Assembly: GCA_029250665.1 (NCBI GenBank)
Contig: JAQXEV010000038.1
Location: forward strand, 1-35,955
Direction of reading: 5' to 3'
Origin: Candidatus Thalassarchaeaceae archaeon
Lineage (GTDB): Archaea > Thermoplasmatota > Poseidoniia > Poseidoniales > Thalassarchaeaceae
DNA length: 35,955 bases
Shown here in pieces: positions 32,135 through 35,955 of the stretch; positions within the stretch are counted from its first letter, which is position 1; each line of letters begins with the position of its first letter. A model generated the notes under the pieces. That model was not told the origin of the DNA. It made no database searches and worked only from the letters and a program-made list of their open reading frames with translations. Made by a program: the position numbers and the translations under genes.

Positions 32135-33964
32135 TCACTCGAGCCGACGAATACCGGGGAGGCGGCCGTCACCCTTCTGACTCGTCGTCCGCAACTGTGA
32201 GAATCGCAATTCATCCGACTCGGGAAGATTTGCAGGTGCTCGTTCCTCACCTTTCGAGACGCGATTGACCACACCATCGAGAGCATCTCTTGCCGAGGAT
32301 GCAGGTGGAGCACTGGTCATCTGACGTGCTCGGCCAGCAACATCAGCCTGATGATCCTGGTCCGAGCGAAGGCGAAGAAGTTGACTTGAGCGGAAGCGCG
32401 CATCGCCTTGATGCTCACGCCCATCCTCGTCTCCGTAAACCTCTGCATAGTCTCGACGCGGAGGTGAGGGGGAGAGTAAGGAAGCGAGCCAAGTCTGCTT
32501 CTTGGGGCGCCCTACCGCGCTCCGAACTCGCCCACGACTCATGCTGTTTGCGAATTTTGAAACAGCGGGGAATTCATCCTCAAAGCGCTCGGTATCGACT
32601 GCTGGTGCCGAGAGTGCTCGTGTTTGCGAAATTTCTCCTTGCCAAGCCGAGTGCGCCTTGGCAGTTTTGACTAGGCCGGGTTTGCACTCTTCTCTGACCG
32701 CCGCCTCGTTAGGAGTGGGTAATCCCCAACCTGAGTTGGTAGCGTTCGGCGCTGCCGTACTGTGCCTGCTCCGGGCAGAACGAATCATCTCGGAACTCGA
32801 CGGAGGTCGGGCCGGTGCGGAGTATGAAGGAGCAGTCCTTGCAGTTGCGTCTGAGGTCGGAGGCGAGTAGTTTGTCGAGGGGGAGTTCGCCATCGGTCTG
32901 GAACCAGCCGGATAGCTTGAGCCACCTATTGGCTCATCGTCGAAAAGTGAGGAGTCGAAAATCGATTCGGATTGGGAATACGAGGGGGATTGAGGACTAC
33001 TGTTTGATGGAGGTGTATCGAAGATTCCTCCCTCCTCAAAGAGATCGAAGGATCCCATCGCATCAGAGAATGCTTCATCCATCCTATTCTCTTCGGAATT
33101 TACTTCATCTTTTTCGTGATACCATTCTGGAGATTCGGGACGCCCCCAGGCTCTCTCGTAGGCGTCGGCGGGTTTTACTGGCGCACGAACCGGTGGTGGA
33201 ATGTTGTAATTGGGAGGTTCGTGGGCGTCGAGAGAGGCGAAGATGCCTCCCTCTGGAGCTTGCTGTACCATTGAATTGGGAGTTTGTGCTCCCATTCTAG
33301 CCGCATTTGAGGCGATTGTCGCAGCGGCTGGACTGGCTGTGAAGCTCGGGGGTGCACTCGACAAGCGGGCTAAATCCGTAGCAACCGGCTCATTCTCAAA
33401 GAGGCCAATTCCAGGGGTCGCTATCGAATCGGGAGCGCCGAGTAGAGCCTTCGGCTCGAAGGTAGCAAACCGTCGCTCCCGCTCTTCCTCCAACTCTCTG
33501 AGTCCAGCCTTCGCCTCCTCAATCGTGCTTCCGTGCATCACTCGGTCCACCATCATGCACAATCGTAGCAATTCCGATTGTGTTCCGGTGACGAGATGCT
33601 TGTCGCCCGCATTGGTTTCGATAGCAAGGACTGGTGTCTTGAGGGTCAGATACCCGATTGCCGAGAGTAATCCTGCAGCGGCGATGCCCCAGCCAACAGG
33701 TGGAGTGAGGACAGCAGCGCCGACCCAAACACCGACAGCGCCGAGCGTTAGGAAGCCGTTTGGAAGACGAGCAAGGTTGATGTTCCTCAATGTTGAGATG
33801 TTAGAGAGATTGATTCGGATACCGTATCCGTAGTAATCCTCGAGGGTTAGCTGCCGCTCGGTGAGTATACCGCAGTATGTCCCACTTACCCCGACCAGAC
33901 TAAGATTGTCGAATAGCTCCGACTCTCCTTCATCCAGTCGGGCATTACGCCCGGCTGAGTGCAT
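32135..33964 (-). CDS. Uncharacterised protein: PH-like N-domain with membrane hairpin, long disordered Ser/Pro tail
   Basis: Residues ~17-155 look folded: strands around LVGVSGTYCGILTERQLTLEDYY, then a two-helix hydrophobic hairpin (LTLGAVGVWVGAAVL and GIAAAGLLSAIGYLTL), then strands LAIETNAGDKHLV and a helix. This resembles bacterial-PH-like proteins with a membrane hairpin. The remaining ~430 residues are low-complexity and rich in Ser, Pro, Ala and acidic patches (NSSPQSPSYSQSES), with basic clusters near the end. No catalytic motif is seen. ATG 33964 follows AAGTGGG. The disordered tail suggests a scaffold or a phosphorylated adaptor at the membrane. The function is unknown. Confidence 0.65.
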   Translation of the reverse strand: MHSAGRNARLDEGESELFDNLSLVGVSGTYCGILTERQLTLEDYYGYGIRINLSNISTLRNINLARLPNGFLTLGAVGVWVGAAVLTPPVGWGIAAAGLLSAIGYLTLKTPVLAIETNAGDKHLVTGTQSELLRLCMMVDRVMHGSTIEEAKAGLRELEEERERRFATFEPKALLGAPDSIATPGIGLFENEPVATDLARLSSAPPSFTASPAAATIASNAARMGAQTPNSMVQQAPEGGIFASLDAHEPPNYNIPPPVRAPVKPADAYERAWGRPESPEWYHEKDEVNSEENRMDEAFSDAMGSFDLFEEGGIFDTPPSNSSPQSPSYSQSESIFDSSLFDDEPIGGSSYPAGSRPMANSPSTNYSPPTSDATARTAPSYSAPARPPSSSEMIRSARSRHSTAAPNATNSGWGLPTPNEAAVREECKPGLVKTAKAHSAWQGEISQTRALSAPAVDTERFEDEFPAVSKFANSMSRGRVRSAVGRPKKQTWLASLLSPSPPRRDYAEVYGDEDGREHQGDARFRSSQLLRLRSDQDHQADVAGRARQMTSAPPASSARDALDGVVNRVSKGEERAPANLPESDELRFSQLRTTSQKGDGRLPGIRRLE

Positions 33965-34057
33965 CCCACTTGGCTGAGCGCATCTTCCTCGCTATAACTG
34001 CTCGGGGCGATGAGCGGGTTCGCGTGCGGCTTGCGCGCGAGGGGCATGACCGCCAAT

Positions 34058-34072
34058 GCCCCCGTAGGGGGC
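34058..34072. repeat. 6-bp hairpin GCCCCC-GTA-GGGGGC downstream of the SelB-like gene
   Basis: A perfect GC-only inverted repeat sits 18 nt past the SelB-like stop, between two minus-strand genes. On the transcribed strand it reads GCCCCC-TAC-GGGGGC, sharing the TAC loop with the hairpins at 13217 and 28322. It may be a 3' end signal. Confidence 0.35.
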
Positions 34073-34089
34073 TTGGCATCGATTATGTC

Positions 34090-35109
34090 TCAGGCTTGCT
34101 GGATGCTGGAAACGCTGCCCATGATTCGCATCGGCATCGCATCCAATTGAGTGATCAGAATCGAGGGTGAACCCTCGGCTCGAATCCACAATGAACTCTC
34201 CCAATCGACATTGATTGAATCGCCTTCGACCGCTGTTACTCGGCCGACCACGAATTGTAAATCGACGGCTGCGTGAATCACATCATCCACCGCGATACTT
34301 CGCTTCTGGAATGGTGCCGCTTTCAATTCAATGATCGACTTCTCATGCCGTACAAGTGCTTCACTTCCTGGCGCGACAATCATGCATCCGCGGTGCAGCG
34401 CCTCCTCTCGCAGATTGCGCAGAGCGACACCGACGCGGTCGCCGGCCACTGCAGTGTCTACATCATCATCCATCACTTGCAGTGAACGCACGACTCCCGT
34501 TTCGTTCGCAGGAAGAATCAGGGCGTCATCGTGCTTGTTCACTGCACCGGACTGGACGTATCCAATCGCAACCAGACCGACCCCCTTGACATTGAAATGC
34601 TGGTCAACAGGGAGCACGAGGCTTTGGCCCTCGGCTCCCGATCCAGCAGCATCCATGTGAGAATACAATTCCTCTCTCAAGTCATGGGCATCGGGCATTG
34701 ACTCATGAACAGCCCAAGACCCCAGACCAGCTTGTGTCAGAATCATCTTCACCTGGTCTGAATCAACCCATCCTCCATCAACCGCATTTACTATTGCGAT
34801 ACCACGCGTAATTCCAGCCGCACCGAAAGAAACCAACACTTCTCCGAGCGCGGCATCCACTGCTTTTACCTCTACAACACCAACCTTGGCTACGTTGAGT
34901 ACTGAGAGAAGCGGACGTAGACGTTCAGGATGGCGCAGAGGTCTTAGAAGAGATAATACAGATGTTTGTCCATCTCTTTCTTCCTTGTAGACATATGACT
35001 CAATGTCGCGTACATCATTCGACTTTGCTAGAGAACGAGCTAGGTCTGCAGATCCGACGAAGGCGACATTCAGCACCGGCATGAGTTGCGCGGGCAGAGA
35101 TATGGTCAT
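34090..35109 (-). CDS. SelB/EF-Tu-like protein with degenerate GTPase domain
   Basis: The C-terminal half matches EF-Tu/SelB domain II: NVKGVGLVAIGYVQSGAV, DDALILPANETGVVRSLQ and DTAVAGDRVGVALR, followed by a domain III-like beta region. The N-terminal ~170 residues keep a G-domain-like layout but lack the Walker A: the equivalent reads VAFVGSADLARSLAKS, with no GxxxxGK(S/T), and no clear DxxG or NKxD is seen. It therefore probably does not hydrolyse GTP. ATG 35109 is preferred to the TTG one codon before. Such non-GTPase SelB paralogs occur in several Euryarchaeota with unknown roles, probably on ribosomes or tRNA. Domain II is confident; function is not. Confidence 0.72.
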   Translation of the reverse strand: MTISLPAQLMPVLNVAFVGSADLARSLAKSNDVRDIESYVYKEERDGQTSVLSLLRPLRHPERLRPLLSVLNVAKVGVVEVKAVDAALGEVLVSFGAAGITRGIAIVNAVDGGWVDSDQVKMILTQAGLGSWAVHESMPDAHDLREELYSHMDAAGSGAEGQSLVLPVDQHFNVKGVGLVAIGYVQSGAVNKHDDALILPANETGVVRSLQVMDDDVDTAVAGDRVGVALRNLREEALHRGCMIVAPGSEALVRHEKSIIELKAAPFQKRSIAVDDVIHAAVDLQFVVGRVTAVEGDSINVDWESSLWIRAEGSPSILITQLDAMPMRIMGSVSSIQQA

Positions 35110-35170
35110 CAATTCGACGGATAGATTCTGTCGTCAATGAGTTCAAAAGTAACACAATAGATGGATTTCC

Positions 35171-35560
35171 ATGAACGAGCAGCCTCCACAAGTGGTTTTC
35201 ACTAACCAAGCCACTAATCCTAATCGAGATATAGGGTCGGGAACAGCGTCTCATCTATTAGGTTCATTACTGAATCTAATATTTCCGTTATTTTCTTGGG
35301 TTGGACCGTTAATATTGTATGCTACAAATAGTAATGAAGATGCTATTTTAAAACATCATTTAGCACAATCTCTCAATGCTTCAATTACATTTTCATTAGC
35401 CCTTTTGATTCATGGTGCATTGATGCTTGTTTGTCTTGGCTTCATTACAGCCATGGTTCATTGGATAATGTATGTCATTTGGTCGGTTAATGCAAATAAT
35501 GCATTAAAGGCAGGCCAGATGTACGATTATCCGTTTACAATCAGTTTCGTAACCCCATAA
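35171..35560 (+). CDS. DUF4870/Tic20-like small membrane protein, AT-rich
   Basis: A 129-aa membrane protein with a hydrophilic N-terminus (~25 residues). Three to four hydrophobic spans follow (LLNLIFPLFSWVGPLILY, then SITFSLALLIHGALMLV and CLGFITAMVHWIMYVIW), and the protein ends PFTISFVTP. The AILKHHLAQSLN segment is typical of DUF4870 proteins. Codon use is strikingly AT-rich (for example TTATTAGGTTCATTA) against GC-leaning neighbours, a sign of recent transfer or relaxed constraint. It ends two bases from the convergent thioesterase gene. Confidence 0.75.
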   Translation: MNEQPPQVVFTNQATNPNRDIGSGTASHLLGSLLNLIFPLFSWVGPLILYATNSNEDAILKHHLAQSLNASITFSLALLIHGALMLVCLGFITAMVHWIMYVIWSVNANNALKAGQMYDYPFTISFVTP

Positions 35561-35562
35561 GA

Positions 35563-35955
35563 TTAGCGCATTGCGTCTCTGGCACGCTGCGCTGCGTCCC
35601 ATTGACTCTGCTCTTCTTCGCTTGAGGGTGTGAATTGTGGCACTTCGACAGGGTTCATCGAGCCGTCGACTGCGACCATGAAGAAATATCCTGAGCAGAT
35701 TTCCTCGGGGTCCCAGTCCGAGCGAGTCATTCTGCATGATCGGACAAGGACACCGACAGTGCGTCGGCTCGTCCAAACGACGCGCGCTATGGTGCGAATT
35801 ACGTCGCCTTGGTAAGCTGGTCGCTTGAATTTCAGCGCGTCGACGGAAACCGTGACAAATTCTTGATGCGCGAACTGACTAGCTGCCATTCCGGCGGCAG
35901 TGTCCATAATCGACATTAGACGGCCGCCGAATAGAGTATCGAGCGCATTTGTGTC
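35563..35955 (-). CDS. Hotdog-fold acyl-CoA thioesterase (5' end beyond window)
   Basis: The frame is open to the window edge: residues before the track's Met read DTNALDTLFGGRL, then MSIMDTAAGMAASQFAHQ, FVTVSVDALKFKRPAYQGDVI. This is the N-D-T-L-F-G-G-x-L-M pattern and the active-site helix of cytosolic acyl-CoA thioesterases (YciA/ACOT type). The true start therefore lies outside. An acidic tail (PSSEEEQSQWD) ends the protein. It hydrolyses acyl-CoA thioesters; chain preference is unknown. Confidence 0.85.
   Translation of the reverse strand, partial: DTNALDTLFGGRLMSIMDTAAGMAASQFAHQEFVTVSVDALKFKRPAYQGDVIRTIARVVWTSRRTVGVLVRSCRMTRSDWDPEEICSGYFFMVAVDGSMNPVEVPQFTPSSEEEQSQWDAAQRARDAMR

Noticed and set aside
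1-35955. CRISPR array, insertion sequence, tRNA or rRNA genes
   Set aside because: No regularly spaced direct repeats, transposase-like ORFs, tRNA T-loop patterns or rRNA-like sequence were found by eye on either strand.

Overview
The window is from an archaeal genome. It encodes an Orc1/Cdc6 initiator, a stand-alone Bud32 kinase, a geranylgeranyl-reductase-family flavoprotein, a SelB/EF-Tu relative and a phosphopantetheine adenylyltransferase fused to the archaeal DUF359 dephospho-CoA kinase. These sit among many genes of bacterial type: crotonases, an aldehyde dehydrogenase, a GlpX phosphatase, a PF00274 class I aldolase and a CysJ-like reductase. This mixture, with frequent GTG/TTG starts and acidic proteins, fits a planktonic euryarchaeon such as a marine Thermoplasmatota (Poseidoniales-like). 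That placement is inference; no rRNA or tRNA gene was seen. Genes are dense on both strands with short gaps.

Layout. 1-5797: the end of an unknown gene closed by a 12-bp hairpin, a PAP2 phosphatase fused to a large outer domain, nadA, bud32, the rdgB/HAM1 pyrophosphatase, and a Pro/Met-rich membrane-anchored protein. 5831-14119: a CoA-ester catabolic region with three crotonases, an aldehyde dehydrogenase, a 3-hydroxyacyl-CoA dehydrogenase and a BoxB/PaaA-type di-iron oxygenase. It also holds a conserved-looking unknown protein, a SemiSWEET, a peroxiredoxin-like protein and a 2-phosphoglycerate-kinase-like P-loop protein. The oxygenase, the unknown protein, the dehydrogenase and the SemiSWEET are tightly packed, with two 4-nt GTGA stop/start overlaps. 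14182-17541: a geranylgeranyl-reductase-like flavoprotein, moaE, a CrtI-like flavoprotein and its adjacent 2[4Fe-4S] ferredoxin. 17635-20199: moaC, glpX-type FBPase and class I aldolase.

20259-24068: two small paralogous winged-helix-like proteins, divergent from an 872-residue protein of unknown function with an N-terminal wHTH. After it comes a gene-free, GC-rich, strongly self-complementary stretch that looks like a structured RNA of about 330 nt. 24107-28276: the fused CoA synthase, a membrane protein, orc1/cdc6 with a 400-nt upstream region that is a candidate replication origin, and a metallo-beta-lactamase protein. 28397-35955: a CysJ-like NADPH flavoreductase, biotin carboxylase plus PfkB kinase, a 609-residue low-complexity protein, a degenerate SelB/EF-Tu paralog, an AT-rich DUF4870-like gene and a partial hotdog thioesterase.

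The strongest system-level signal is the oxygenase region. A BoxB-like enzyme would epoxidise an aromatic acyl-CoA. A crotonase would open or process the ring, an aldehyde dehydrogenase would oxidise the semialdehyde, and enoyl-CoA hydratase plus 3-hydroxyacyl-CoA dehydrogenase would complete beta-oxidation. The ligase, thiolase and a classical BoxA are not in the window, though a ferredoxin and a CysJ-type reductase occur separately. The second strong signal is the unassigned structured RNA candidate.
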